Positions 7,382 to 15,510 of a stretch of DNA of 19,213 bases are shown here, piece by piece. The notes under the pieces were generated by a model, which was given only the letters and a program-made list of their open reading frames with translations, had not been told where the DNA came from and made no database searches. Source of the DNA: an uncultured Bacilli bacterium (GTDB lineage: Bacteria > Bacillota_I > Bacilli_A > RF39 > UBA660); assembly GCA_949879835.1 (NCBI GenBank), contig CATLBU010000008.1, positions 1 through 19,213 on the forward strand, in the 5' to 3' direction. The translations under genes were made by a program, and so were the position numbers. The number at the start of each line of letters is the position of its first letter. Position 1 is the stretch's first letter.

Positions 7382-7409
7382 AAAAGAAAAAGAAGACTAT
7401 TTTTCTTCT
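7382..7409 (-). terminator. Terminator of tilS-ftsH
   Basis: Minus strand: AGAAGA, seven-base loop AAAATAG, TCTTCT, then TTTTCTTTTG. The ftsH stop codon TAG (7397-7399) lies in the loop. The stem is short and AT-rich but perfect. Confidence 0.65.
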
Positions 7410-9385
7410 AATTTCTTAATTATCTCTTCTTTATTCATTTTTGAATAATTTTTAATATTTTTTTCTTTTGCTAATTGTTTTAGTTCTGTTAAAGTCATAT
7501 CCTCATAGCTTACTTCTTCAAAATCACTATAATCGATCTCACCATCTTCATCTGGTAAACATTTATGTTCCACTAAATACTCAATTTCTTCTCTTGTCAA
7601 TGTCTCTTTTTCTAATAAACTCGTTGCAATTAAATCCAATAATTCTTTATTTTCGGAAATTACCTTTTCTGTTAATTCATAGCATTCTCCAATAATTTTA
7701 CGTTGTTCTTGATCAATTTCAAATGCTACTTGACTAGAAAAATTGCGACTTTTATTGTAATCCCTTCCTAAGAACACACTAGAGTCTTGATGTTCAAACT
7801 GAACAGGTCCTAAATCACTCATACCGTATTCTGTCACCATTGCTCTTGCTATCTTAGTTGCTTTTTCAAAATCATTATGGGCCCCTGTCGTCACTTCATG
7901 GAAAATAAATTCTTCAGCAACACGGCCACCTAATAATCCACTGATTGTTTCTAATAATTCTTTTTTTGTTTGTAAATAATTTTCTTCTTTTGGAAGCATC
8001 AAATTATATCCACCCGCTGCTCCACGAGGTACAATTGTTATTTTTTGTACTTCATTCGCACCATCTAATTTAATTCCCATAACAGCATGGCCTGCTTCAT
8101 GATAAGCTACAACTTTCTTTTCATGATCTGTATATTTATGGCTTTTCTTAGCAGGGCCCATAAGGACTCTATCATGAGCCTCATCTATTTCTTCCATAGT
8201 AATGAATTTCTTATCACGTCTAACAGCCAATAAAGCAGCTTCATTTAACAAGTTCTCTAAATCGGCTCCAGAAAAACCAACTGTTCTTCTAGCTATATTA
8301 GAAAGTTTTACATTCTTTGCAAATACTTTTCCACGTGCATGAACCTCTAATATTTCTTCACGTCCCTTGATATCTGGCAAATTTACAGTTACTTGACGAT
8401 CAAATCTTCCAGGTCTAAGTAAAGCGGGATCTAATACATCTGGACGGTTAGTGGCCGCGATTATAATAATTCCCTCATTTGCCCCAAATCCATCCATTTC
8501 TGTTAATAATTGATTTAGTGTCTGTTCACGCTCATCATGACCTCCACCTAATCCTGCTCCTCTTTGACGTCCAACAGCATCTATTTCATCAATAAAAATT
8601 AAGCAAGGAGCATTATGTTTTGCTTGTTTGAACATATCACGAACACGACTTGCTCCAACACCGACAAAAAGTTCAACAAATTCTGACCCACTAATATAAT
8701 AAAACGGAACATTTGCTTCTCCTGCTACTGCTCGCGCAAGTAATGTTTTTCCTGTCCCTGGTGGACCGACTAATAATACACCTTTAGGAATTCTAGCACC
8801 AAGCTTTTGAAATTTTTTAGGATTTTTTAGAAAATCAATTAATTCGCTAACCTCTTCTTTTTCTTCATCTAATCCAGCAACATCATCAAATGTCATCTTT
8901 TTATTATCTTCATTCAAACGAGCTCTACTTCTTCCAAAATCCATAGATTTATTCGCACCACCCATTTGTCTAGAAATAAAGAAAAAGGCAACTCCAACTA
9001 AAATAACCATTGGTAAAACATTAATAATAAATAACAATAGCGTACTAGAAGATGGGTCTGAAACTGTTTCAACTTCAAAATTATACTTTTCCTCAGATAA
9101 TAGAATCTTATTCATTACACTTTCAGCCAAAGGGGCTTTTAAGAAGAATGTTTCTCCTTCTTCATAATCTTTTAATGTACCACTAATTTCATATACACTT
9201 GCATTACTTCTCGGAGTAATGGTAATCTTTTCTACATTCTTTTCCTTAATCTCTTTCATGAATGAATCATATGTCAAAATATTTACCTTTTGATTAGCAA
9301 CATTTAGAAATATTAGGACTCCTAACATAAAAATTCCAATCAACACATATGGCAATACATTTTTTTTCATTGTTTTTTTATTCAT
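7397..9385 (-). CDS. ftsH: ATP-dependent zinc metalloprotease FtsH with a Rho_N/SAP-like C-terminal tail
   Basis: Membrane-anchored AAA+ protease that extracts and degrades membrane and regulatory proteins. The 662 residues run: TM1 (about 10-30), an extracytoplasmic domain, TM2 (about 116-138), the AAA domain with Walker A GPPGTGKT (207-214), Walker B LIFIDEID (262-269) and second region of homology ending RPGRFDR (324-330), then the peptidase with HEAGH (429-433) and third zinc ligand Asp505. After an acidic linker (about 611-629), residues 630-662 form a helical motif, [20 protein letters not shown] and onward, that resembles Rho_N/SAP-type domains and is not part of ordinary FtsH. ATG with AAAGGAGGAGC. 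It follows tilS by 15 bases; the hprT gene that lies between them in B. subtilis is missing. Confidence 0.97.
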   Translation of the reverse strand: MNKKTMKKNVLPYVLIGIFMLGVLIFLNVANQKVNILTYDSFMKEIKEKNVEKITITPRSNASVYEISGTLKDYEEGETFFLKAPLAESVMNKILLSEEKYNFEVETVSDPSSSTLLLFIINVLPMVILVGVAFFFISRQMGGANKSMDFGRSRARLNEDNKKMTFDDVAGLDEEKEEVSELIDFLKNPKKFQKLGARIPKGVLLVGPPGTGKTLLARAVAGEANVPFYYISGSEFVELFVGVGASRVRDMFKQAKHNAPCLIFIDEIDAVGRQRGAGLGGGHDEREQTLNQLLTEMDGFGANEGIIIIAATNRPDVLDPALLRPGRFDRQVTVNLPDIKGREEILEVHARGKVFAKNVKLSNIARRTVGFSGADLENLLNEAALLAVRRDKKFITMEEIDEAHDRVLMGPAKKSHKYTDHEKKVVAYHEAGHAVMGIKLDGANEVQKITIVPRGAAGGYNLMLPKEENYLQTKKELLETISGLLGGRVAEEFIFHEVTTGAHNDFEKATKIARAMVTEYGMSDLGPVQFEHQDSSVFLGRDYNKSRNFSSQVAFEIDQEQRKIIGECYELTEKVISENKELLDLIATSLLEKETLTREEIEYLVEHKCLPDEDGEIDYSDFEEVSYEDMTLTELKQLAKEKNIKNYSKMNKEEIIKKLEEK

Positions 9386-9400
9386 TAATTTGCTCCTCCT

Positions 9401-10726
9401 TTAATAGTACCTAAGTATTATATCATACTTTTCTTCTTTTGATTTGTCAAATTTTGACTTTTTTAATCCCGGAAGCCAAACAATTGTATTATTAGAATCT
9501 ACTACAATGGGCCAGATATTTCGTTCTTGAGTAGAAATTTTAGAGTCGATAAAAATATCATTTATTTTTTTACTACCTAACATTCCCTTTACATGAATTC
9601 GATCACCATCACTTCTTGTTCTAACGCGAAGTGGCATTTTTATATCCCTACTATTTAAACGACATACATTATTGCTATTATCATCACAAGATTCAACTAC
9701 TTCTATATTCTTTCCATTTGGTAAATTTAAATAATTAATAACTTCAATTTCATATTCTTCTGCACTAATTTCTTCACTTACAAAAGTTAAAGTATCATAT
9801 GATTTTATAGCTTTTAAATTATTTGGCAAATATACAAAAGCGTTTGGTTTTTTAGATATAATTAATTGATGTAATAAGTCAGCATGACTATCCGTTATTA
9901 ACATTAAATCATCCTGGTAAATATGTTCTAGAATATAGTAAATGATTTTCATTTGAATAACCTTTTCTTCTTTTAAATATTCTTCTATTTTTAATACATT
10001 TTGTGGAAAAATTCTAGAAATCTCTTTTTCTACCTGTTTATCTATGTAATCGTTATACTCTAATAAAGTTGTACTAAATTTGTAAAATTTATGATGTACA
10101 TTAGGATCTTCCTTTTTTATTTCTGGAACAATATATTTGCGAAAACGATTTCTAGTATAAACGTCTTTTTGATTAGAAGCATCTTGAACAAAGGTAATAT
10201 TATTAATACGATTATATTCAAAAATTTCATCTTTTGTTACATTAATAAATGGTCTAAGAACTGTATAATCATCGATTTTTACAATCTTAGAAAATCCACT
10301 GTATCCTCTAAGAGTAGATCCTCTAACAATTCTCATCAAGATTGTCTCAATTAAATCATCACCATGATGTGCTGTTAATAAATATTTTGCATTATATTTT
10401 TTTACAATCTTACCAAAATAATGATATCGTTTACTTCTTGCTTCATTATGAAAATTATCATCACCATAATCTTCTATTTTCATACTTTCAAAAACAATAT
10501 TGTGATCTTGACAAAATTGTTCAACAAATTTTTTCTCATCAGAACTTTCTTTTCGAACATTATGATTAACATGTGCACAGATTACCTCAATATCTAGTTT
10601 CTTTTTAATACTAGACATTAAATGTAACAGTGCCATTGAATCAGGTCCACCACTAACTCCAACTATAATAGAATCTCCATATTGGATTCCTACTTCATTC
10701 ATCAAAAAATCATATGCTTTTTCCAT
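9401..10726 (-). CDS. tilS: tRNA(Ile)-lysidine synthase
   Basis: Converts C34 of the CAU-anticodon tRNA-Ile to lysidine using ATP and lysine, so that the tRNA reads AUA; this is essential in most bacteria. The 441-residue protein has the PP-loop SGGPDS (25-30), HVNHNVRKES (53-62) and TAHHGDDLIETILMRIVRGS (118-137), all typical of TilS. The C-terminal substrate-binding domain includes RTRSDGDR and GSKKINDIFID. ATG with GAGGTG 6 bases upstream. It is followed immediately by ftsH, with which it forms an operon. AUA codons are frequent in this AT-rich window, consistent with need for the enzyme. Confidence 0.96.
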   Translation of the reverse strand: MEKAYDFLMNEVGIQYGDSIIVGVSGGPDSMALLHLMSSIKKKLDIEVICAHVNHNVRKESSDEKKFVEQFCQDHNIVFESMKIEDYGDDNFHNEARSKRYHYFGKIVKKYNAKYLLTAHHGDDLIETILMRIVRGSTLRGYSGFSKIVKIDDYTVLRPFINVTKDEIFEYNRINNITFVQDASNQKDVYTRNRFRKYIVPEIKKEDPNVHHKFYKFSTTLLEYNDYIDKQVEKEISRIFPQNVLKIEEYLKEEKVIQMKIIYYILEHIYQDDLMLITDSHADLLHQLIISKKPNAFVYLPNNLKAIKSYDTLTFVSEEISAEEYEIEVINYLNLPNGKNIEVVESCDDNSNNVCRLNSRDIKMPLRVRTRSDGDRIHVKGMLGSKKINDIFIDSKISTQERNIWPIVVDSNNTIVWLPGLKKSKFDKSKEEKYDIILRYY

Positions 10727-10744
10727 ATTTACACCTCATAACAT

Positions 10745-10773
10745 ATTCTAACTTAAAATCTATTTTAAAACAA
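10745..10773 (-). promoter_or_regulatory. Possible tilS-ftsH promoter
   Basis: Minus strand: TTGTTT, 17-base spacer, TAGAAT, located between the ung stop and the tilS binding site. The -35 matches only in TTG and there is no TGn, so this is a modest candidate. No terminator is visible after ung, so read-through from ung is also possible. Confidence 0.35.
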
Positions 10774-10778
10774 GATTA

Positions 10779-11429
10779 TTACCAATGAATTGGAGGAATA
10801 TTAAAATTTTCTAAAAATTGATTGGCTTTGGAAAATGGTTTACTGCCAAAGAATCCACGATTGGCCGAAAGAGGAGAGGGATGAACACTCTCTATAATTT
10901 TGTGATTTTTTCCAGTTATTAATTCTTTTTTACTTCTAGCATAGCTTCCCCATAAAATAAAAACAATTGGTTTTTCTCTTTCACCCAATTTTTGAATTAC
11001 TCGATCGGTAAATATTTCCCAACCTTTTCCTTTATGAGATAAAGGATGATCTTTTACTACAGTCATAATTGAGTTTAAAAGTAAAACTCCTTGTTTTGCC
11101 CAATCTGTTAAATCAGTTGTTGTCCTTTTAACACCAATATCATTGTATAATTCTTGAAAAATATTTCGAAGAGATGGAGGCATTGGTACGCCCTCTTGAA
11201 CTGAAAAAGAAAGTCCATGTGCCTCTTGATCACCATGATAAGGATCTTGTCCAAGAATTACTACTTTTACTTCATCATAATCTGTATAACGGAAAGCATT
11301 AAATATATCTTTATACTGTGGGTATATTTTTTTATGTCTATATTCATTTTTAACAAATATCCCGAGATTTTCAAAATATTCTTTTTTTAATTCTGACTCT
11401 AACACTTTATCCCAATTTTTATTTATCAT
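10779..11429 (-). CDS. ung: Uracil-DNA glycosylase (family 1)
   Basis: Removes uracil from DNA to start base-excision repair. The 216-residue form carries the catalytic water-activating motif GQDPYHG with Asp62, the PPSLRNIF segment (84-91), LLLNS (116-120) and the intercalation loop HPSPLSA with His183. The frame is open up to an ATG at 11456, but that ATG has no binding site. The ATG at 11427-11429 has GGTGG about 6 bases upstream and gives the family N-terminus (MINKNWDKVL). It lies about 50 bases after the AGCS symporter gene and likely has its own promoter. With dut, the window holds both standard defences against uracil in DNA. Confidence 0.96.
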   Translation of the reverse strand: MINKNWDKVLESELKKEYFENLGIFVKNEYRHKKIYPQYKDIFNAFRYTDYDEVKVVILGQDPYHGDQEAHGLSFSVQEGVPMPPSLRNIFQELYNDIGVKRTTTDLTDWAKQGVLLLNSIMTVVKDHPLSHKGKGWEIFTDRVIQKLGEREKPIVFILWGSYARSKKELITGKNHKIIESVHPSPLSANRGFFGSKPFSKANQFLENFNIPPIHW

Positions 11430-11446
11430 ACGAAACCACCATTTAT

Positions 11447-11476
11447 ATTTTATCATATTTTTTTCTTTTATAACAA
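11447..11476 (-). promoter_or_regulatory. Probable ung promoter
   Basis: Minus strand: TTGTTA, 18-base spacer, TAAAAT with TGA just before it (extended -10). It lies between the symporter stop codon and the ung start chosen above; if used, it excludes the longer ung start at 11456. Confidence 0.5.
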
Positions 11477-11481
11477 TCTGT

Positions 11482-12750
11482 TTAAGTGAATAATTTCTCT
11501 TTTAACTGAAAAATAGCATATATGTTAATAATAGCTAATATGGCAACTAAAACATCTACTAATTTCCAAAGAAAATCGGAAGAAATTATACAACCCAAAA
11601 ATAAAATAATAAGGGTAAATATTTTCAATAGAAATAATGATTTTTTATTTTCTTTCAAATTAAAATATTTCAAAGAAGATTCTCCATAATAATATCCTGT
11701 TAAAATAGTAGAAAAAGAGAATAACAAAATAGAGACAAATGTAAAAATAGTTCCTATTGAACCTAAATGATATTCAAATGCCTTACTGGCAAGTTCAATT
11801 CCATTTAAATCAGTAAATTGAAAACCATTATAATTAGACGTTAAAATAATAAAGGCAGTTGATGTGCATATTATAAGACTAGTTATATATACCCCAAGTA
11901 TTTGAATATATCCTTGTTGTTTACTTGGAAGATTTCCAATTGAAGAAGCAATACTTCCTGTTCCTAACCCTGCTTCATTTGAAAAAATACCTCTTTGAAC
12001 ACCAACGATAAAAGTAGTTAAAAAGCCTGATAAGAAGGGTTTAAAATTAAAAGCAGATTGAATGATTTGATTTATCAGATGGGGAATAATCTCTATATTT
12101 TTAAAAACTATGTAAAAAGAAATAAGCAAATAGATAACCCCCATTAACGGAACAATTTTATTTGTAAAACTAGATATTTTTTGAAGTCCACCTAAAATAA
12201 TAGAGGCAGTGATAATCACAATGATAATTCCTATTATAATTGGAGATATAAAAATAATCTCATTTAAAGACTTTGTAATTGTATTAGTCTGTATACTTAA
12301 AAAACCACCTATATAACTAATAATGATTAATATAGCATAAATTCCTCCTAATTTTTTATTTCCTAAACCATTTTTAATATAATAACTAGGGCCACCTTTA
12401 TAATAATCTCCATCTCTTTCTTTATACTTATCTCCTAAAATTGTTTCAATATATGATAAAATAGAGGTAAAAAATGTTAAAATCCATAACCAAAAAATAC
12501 TCCCTATTCCACCTATATAAATACATAATGCAATCCCCGCAATGCTACCTACACCTATTCTGCCAGCAAGTGTAAACATCAAGATAGAAAAGGGCTTTAT
12601 ATTAGAAGTATTACTTTTATAAAAAATTGAAGAGAATATCCTTTTTAAATGAACTTGGATAAATCGTAAACGAAAAGAAAAATAAACACTAGAGTAAACT
12701 ATTAATACTGTTGCAATTGCCCATAATATTTTATTTATAATATTAATCAT
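11482..12750 (-). CDS. AGCS-family sodium/alanine (amino acid) symporter
   Basis: A 422-residue polytopic membrane protein of the alanine-or-glycine:cation symporter family. Diagnostic segments are GRIGVGSIAGIALCIYIGG (63-81), where most members have GVGN rather than GVGS, KGGPSYYIKNGL (118-129) and QRGIFSNEAGLGTGSIA (252-268). About 10-11 hydrophobic helices are visible. It is somewhat short for the family, mainly at the termini. The substrate cannot be read from sequence; alanine or glycine is the family default. ATG with GGTGAT. It follows the rsmA terminator; no strong promoter was seen in the 45-base gap. Confidence 0.92.
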   Translation of the reverse strand: MINIINKILWAIATVLIVYSSVYFSFRLRFIQVHLKRIFSSIFYKSNTSNIKPFSILMFTLAGRIGVGSIAGIALCIYIGGIGSIFWLWILTFFTSILSYIETILGDKYKERDGDYYKGGPSYYIKNGLGNKKLGGIYAILIIISYIGGFLSIQTNTITKSLNEIIFISPIIIGIIIVIITASIILGGLQKISSFTNKIVPLMGVIYLLISFYIVFKNIEIIPHLINQIIQSAFNFKPFLSGFLTTFIVGVQRGIFSNEAGLGTGSIASSIGNLPSKQQGYIQILGVYITSLIICTSTAFIILTSNYNGFQFTDLNGIELASKAFEYHLGSIGTIFTFVSILLFSFSTILTGYYYGESSLKYFNLKENKKSLFLLKIFTLIILFLGCIISSDFLWKLVDVLVAILAIINIYAIFQLKEKLFT

Positions 12751-12781
12751 TGTATCACCACTATATTTTATTCAATTGGAT

Positions 12782-12807
12782 AAAAAAAAGATGATTTAAT
12801 CTTCATC
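12782..12807 (-). terminator. Terminator of rsmA
   Basis: Minus strand: GATGA, eight-base loop, TCATC, then eight T (an alternative register AAGAT/ATCTT overlaps). The rsmA stop codon (12796-12798) falls within the hairpin. Confidence 0.65.
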
Positions 12808-13632
12808 TAGGCTATTTGCAATATCAATAAATACTTCAATAGGTATATGTTCTGCACGAATGGTTAAATCCATAGAATATTTAGAAAGTATTTTTTGGAT
12901 AACTTCCAAATTGTATTGCCTCAAATTATTTTTGATTGTTTTTCGTTTTTGACGAAAACTATCTCTTATCAATTTAAAAAATAATTCTTTATTTTTTATA
13001 GGTATTTGTTGTTCTTTTTTGGTTAATTCTATAACAATACTATCTACATTTGGTTTTGGAATAAAAGAATTTCTACTAACATCTATTATTTTTTTAATAT
13101 TAAAATAATAGTTTAAAAAAACAGATAAAGAATTATAATCTTTTGAGCCTGGTTCTGCTTTAAAACGATTTCCAACTTCTTTTTGAACCATTACTACTAT
13201 TTTATTTACATCAATCTCTTCTTCTATTAATTTCATAATAATAGGAGTTGTAATATAATATGGGAGATTTGCAACAACATATATTTTAGAATAATGATAT
13301 TTTTTTAAATCATTTTTTAAATTGCTATTTAAAAAATCTTGATAGAAAACCTCAACATTCTCCCTATCTTTTAATACTTGATTTAATACTGGCTGTAAAC
13401 TGTTATCGATTTCATAACATAATACTTGTCCACAAACCTCAGATAAGGGGATAGTCAAGGCCCCTGCACCTGGTCCAATCTCTATTACCAATGTATTATG
13501 ATCAACTTTTGATTTTGTTATAATTTGTTGAATAATTCCATGATTTATAATAAAATTTTGACCATACATTTTTTTAAATGTAAAGTTATTTTCCTCTATT
13601 AATCTCTTTACATCTTTTGATGAATTTTCCAT
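12796..13632 (-). CDS. rsmA: 16S rRNA dimethyladenosine transferase RsmA (KsgA)
   Basis: Dimethylates the two adjacent adenosines near the 3' end of 16S rRNA during late 30S assembly. The 278-residue protein has the N-terminal GQNFIIN (24-30), SAM-binding EIGPGAGALT (51-60), acidic motif II CYEID (72-76) and motif IV NLPYY (122-126), followed by the small helical C-terminal domain with SFRQKRKTIKNNLR. ATG with AAGTGAT. In B. subtilis the order is tatD-yabE-rnmV-ksgA; here rnmV (RNase M5) is absent between the 3D gene and rsmA. A terminator lies just upstream, so rsmA should have its own promoter, but none is clear in the roughly 40-base gap. Confidence 0.96.
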   Translation of the reverse strand: MENSSKDVKRLIEENNFTFKKMYGQNFIINHGIIQQIITKSKVDHNTLVIEIGPGAGALTIPLSEVCGQVLCYEIDNSLQPVLNQVLKDRENVEVFYQDFLNSNLKNDLKKYHYSKIYVVANLPYYITTPIIMKLIEEEIDVNKIVVMVQKEVGNRFKAEPGSKDYNSLSVFLNYYFNIKKIIDVSRNSFIPKPNVDSIVIELTKKEQQIPIKNKELFFKLIRDSFRQKRKTIKNNLRQYNLEVIQKILSKYSMDLTIRAEHIPIEVFIDIANSLDED

Positions 13633-13673
13633 CTTATCACTTCCATTACTTTGAAATTAACCTATTTCATAAT

Positions 13674-13693
13674 AAAAAAGGGATTACCATCCC
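13674..13693 (-). terminator. Terminator of the 3D-domain gene
   Basis: Minus strand: GGGAT, four-base loop GGTA, ATCCC, then TTTTTTATT. The stem is perfect. The stop codon (13684-13686) sits at the loop and 3' arm of the hairpin. Confidence 0.8.
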
Positions 13694-14373
13694 CATCTTT
13701 TTACATTAACTTGATAGTCTAAACCAGATACTCCTCCCTGCTTAGCATCTGCTATCGTAGCATATGCTAAATCAATCCAAATAATACCATTGCTATAAGC
13801 ATTATTCATAGAAGCTCCGCGATCCATTACTATCGCTAAAATAGATTGTTGCCCCGCTTTACTAATTTCAATTACTGTTCCACAAGGAAACTTTTGTTTA
13901 GCAGCTGCCACAATCCGAACATTTCCGTAAGTATCGTCATTATAATAAATTCCATTTATTATTAAACTATGTTTAGATCCTGATTTTGTTCTACAGGCTA
14001 AATTACCTGTTCCTGAACATCCTTGACAATCTGAACCATATCCAGTTACTTTAGCAGTCATAACTTCTAAATTCGTTGTTTCTACTTGTTCTGGAATATC
14101 CTTTGTAATTTCTTCTTTAATAATTGGTTTTTCTTCTTTGATCTGTTGTGGTTCATTTACTACAGGTGTTTGTATTTCCTCTTGAACTTCCTCTGCTTTT
14201 GAATTTTGTAAAACAATTGGTTGATGATTCACTATACTAGTACCAAAACTCATATTCTTATTATCAACATTCAAAACATATTCTTCATATGTTCCAACAT
14301 TAAAAATGGAAATAAAAGATACAAATAACATTCCTATCCATCTTAAAAGATGTTCTAGTAAATATATATTCAT
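13684..14373 (-). CDS. 3D-domain protein, membrane-anchored or secreted
   Basis: A 229-residue protein with an N-terminal hydrophobic segment (about 8-26), a Glu/Pro/Lys-rich linker (about 55-100) and a C-terminal 3D domain (about 104-229), the double-psi barrel fold seen in YabE, YocH and MltA-like enzymes acting on peptidoglycan. Asp184 (in MDRG) and Asp201 (in WIDLAYAT) match two of the three family aspartates; the position where the first is expected reads VAAAKQKFPCGT, without Asp. Four cysteines (116, 119, 127, 164) may form disulfides outside the cell. The GTG at 14380-14382 is part of the binding site GAGGTG, so the ATG at 14371-14373 is used. It takes the place of yabE after tatD and has its own strong promoter. 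Confidence 0.85.
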   Translation of the reverse strand: MNIYLLEHLLRWIGMLFVSFISIFNVGTYEEYVLNVDNKNMSFGTSIVNHQPIVLQNSKAEEVQEEIQTPVVNEPQQIKEEKPIIKEEITKDIPEQVETTNLEVMTAKVTGYGSDCQGCSGTGNLACRTKSGSKHSLIINGIYYNDDTYGNVRIVAAAKQKFPCGTVIEISKAGQQSILAIVMDRGASMNNAYSNGIIWIDLAYATIADAKQGGVSGLDYQVNVKRWGW

Positions 14374-14399
14374 TTTATTCACCTCATAATGATAGGTAA

Positions 14400-14428
14400 A
14401 TTATATCATATTATGTCTTTTAAGTCAA
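14400..14428 (-). promoter_or_regulatory. Strong promoter of the 3D-domain gene, inside the end of tatD
   Basis: Minus strand: TTGACT, 17-base spacer, TATAAT with TGA before it. The TGA of the extended -10 is also the tatD stop codon. This is among the best sigma-A matches in the window. Confidence 0.8.
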
Positions 14429-15170
14429 ATTGAGCAATAGCATTCAAAGTTGTTTTTGCTAATACTTCTTCTAAGGATATTCCCTTTATTTCCGCTATCT
14501 TTTTTGCAACATAAACAATATAGCTTGGTTCGTTCTTTTTACCGCGATAAGGTTCTGGAGCTAAATATGGACTATCCGTTTCTAATACAAAATGACAAAG
14601 ATCTAATTTTTCAACGATTTCCTTCAATTTATGAGAATTCTTAAAAGTAAGTACTCCACCAATTCCCAATTTAATATTCATTCGAAGAAACTTTTGAGCC
14701 ATTTCTAAACTATAACTATAACAATGCATAACCACTTTCATATTTGATAAATCATATTGATTTAAAATGTCATAGGTATCTTGTGCTGCATCTCTGCTAT
14801 GAATTACAATTGTTTTTCGATTTTGAATCGCCATTTCTATTTGTCGTTTAAAGTATTTCTTTTGTTGTTTTCTGTTAGTAGCATTCCAATGATAATCTAA
14901 TCCAATCTCTCCAATTCCAACTATTTTAGGATGATGTAATGAATTATTAATAAATTGTAAATCTTCATCAATGTGGTCAGTTATTTCTGTAGGATGAATA
15001 CCAATTGTACCATATATATTAGAATAACGACTACAAAGATCTAATACTTCATGATTGGATTTATTATCAAAACCACTTACTATTATTATATTATTTTCTA
15101 TTCGTTTTATGATATCCTCAATAGAATCATAACTGCTACTATCTAAATGACAATGTGTATCTATATACAT
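14406..15170 (-). CDS. tatD: TatD-family metal-dependent deoxyribonuclease
   Basis: A TIM-barrel hydrolase of the TatD family, with 3'-5' exonuclease activity on DNA/RNA in characterised members. The 254-residue protein has all metal-site motifs: THCHLD with His6 and His8, GEIGLDY with Glu88, VIHSRDA with His124, MHCYS with His149 and ETDSPYLAPEP with Asp199. ATG with GGGTGA 5 bases upstream. The gene lies downstream of metG as in B. subtilis (metS-yabD), but a small membrane-protein gene with its own terminator intervenes, so tatD has a separate promoter. Confidence 0.95.
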   Translation of the reverse strand: MYIDTHCHLDSSSYDSIEDIIKRIENNIIIVSGFDNKSNHEVLDLCSRYSNIYGTIGIHPTEITDHIDEDLQFINNSLHHPKIVGIGEIGLDYHWNATNRKQQKKYFKRQIEMAIQNRKTIVIHSRDAAQDTYDILNQYDLSNMKVVMHCYSYSLEMAQKFLRMNIKLGIGGVLTFKNSHKLKEIVEKLDLCHFVLETDSPYLAPEPYRGKKNEPSYIVYVAKKIAEIKGISLEEVLAKTTLNAIAQFDLKDII

Positions 15171-15188
15171 AATTTCACCCTCTTATTT

Positions 15189-15197
15189 AGTATAACA
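15189..15197 (-). promoter_or_regulatory. Probable tatD promoter (extended -10)
   Basis: Minus strand TGTTATACT, one mismatch to TATAAT with TGn. It starts right at the T-run of the preceding terminator, with no recognisable -35. Confidence 0.5.
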
Positions 15198-15221
15198 AAA
15201 AAAGTTTCAATTTGAAACTTT
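15197..15221 (-). terminator. Terminator of the small membrane-protein gene
   Basis: Minus strand: AAAGTTTCAA, central A, TTGAAACTTT, then TTTTG. The long, nearly perfect palindrome with a T-run begins inside the stop codon of the 56-residue gene, which supports that gene being real and read leftwards. Confidence 0.8.
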
Positions 15222-15390
15222 AGTTTTTTATGCACACCATTATATATCTTAGTGCCAATACAAATGAAAGGGCAAGATATACAATATCCACTATATTTGG
15301 ATTAATTATAGTACTACATAATACAGAAACAAAAAATAATGTGCCTATCAATATAACATACTTCTTATCTACATATTTATTAGTTGTCAT
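15220..15390 (-). CDS. Small two-helix membrane protein, unknown function
   Basis: A 56-residue protein that I do not recognise. The start is MTTNKYVDKKYVILIGTLFF. Two hydrophobic helices are visible (about 11-29 and 33-54), separated by a short NPN turn, with a basic end (CIKN). Support for a real gene: an ATG with AAAGGG 6 bases upstream, a good promoter at 15428-15457, and a strong terminator overlapping the stop codon. The opposite-strand frame (15230-15442) has no binding site and crosses these signals. It stands alone between metG and tatD. Possible roles include a small membrane regulator or a toxin-like peptide, but nothing in the sequence decides this. Confidence 0.65.
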   Translation of the reverse strand: MTTNKYVDKKYVILIGTLFFVSVLCSTIINPNIVDIVYLALSFVLALRYIMVCIKN

Positions 15391-15427
15391 ATTTTTCCCT
15401 TTCTATTACTTTTTGAACAACAGTAAT

Positions 15428-15457
15428 ACTATAACACAATAAATACGCTACTATCAA
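15428..15457 (-). promoter_or_regulatory. Promoter of the small membrane-protein gene
   Basis: Minus strand: TTGATA, 18-base spacer, TATAGT with TGT before it. It lies about 40 bases upstream of the ATG and directly downstream of the TTTTAC direct repeats. Confidence 0.65.
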
Positions 15458-15467
15458 TTACTTAAAT

Positions 15468-15500
15468 CGACATTTTACCGACATTTTACAACATTTTACA
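15468..15500. repeat. Three phased direct repeats, candidate operator
   Basis: Plus strand: CGACATTTTAC twice in tandem without a gap, then AACATTTTACA. The TTTTAC cores at 15473, 15484 and 15494 are 11 and 10 bases apart, one helical turn. A looser copy, GACATTTTG, occurs about 20 bases further inside the end of metG. The block lies just upstream of the -35 of the small membrane-protein promoter. Spacing and core recall direct repeats bound by OmpR/PhoB-type regulators (for example TTTACA-N5 PhoP boxes). Confidence 0.6.
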
Positions 15501-15510
15501 GCAAAAAATA

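Noticed and set aside
7468..7695. Plus-strand 75-residue frame opposite ftsH
   Set aside because: Antisense shadow, Leu/Ser/His-rich translation with no recognisable motif.
10091..10569. Two plus-strand frames of 87 and 75 residues opposite tilS
   Set aside because: Antisense shadows of a fully supported gene; no start signals.
14450..14644. Plus-strand 64-residue frame opposite tatD
   Set aside because: Antisense shadow of a conserved coding region; no binding site.
15230..15442. Plus-strand 70-residue frame with hydrophobic stretch
   Set aside because: No ribosome binding site; it runs through the terminator-side end, coding region and promoter of the better supported minus-strand small gene, of which it is a shadow.
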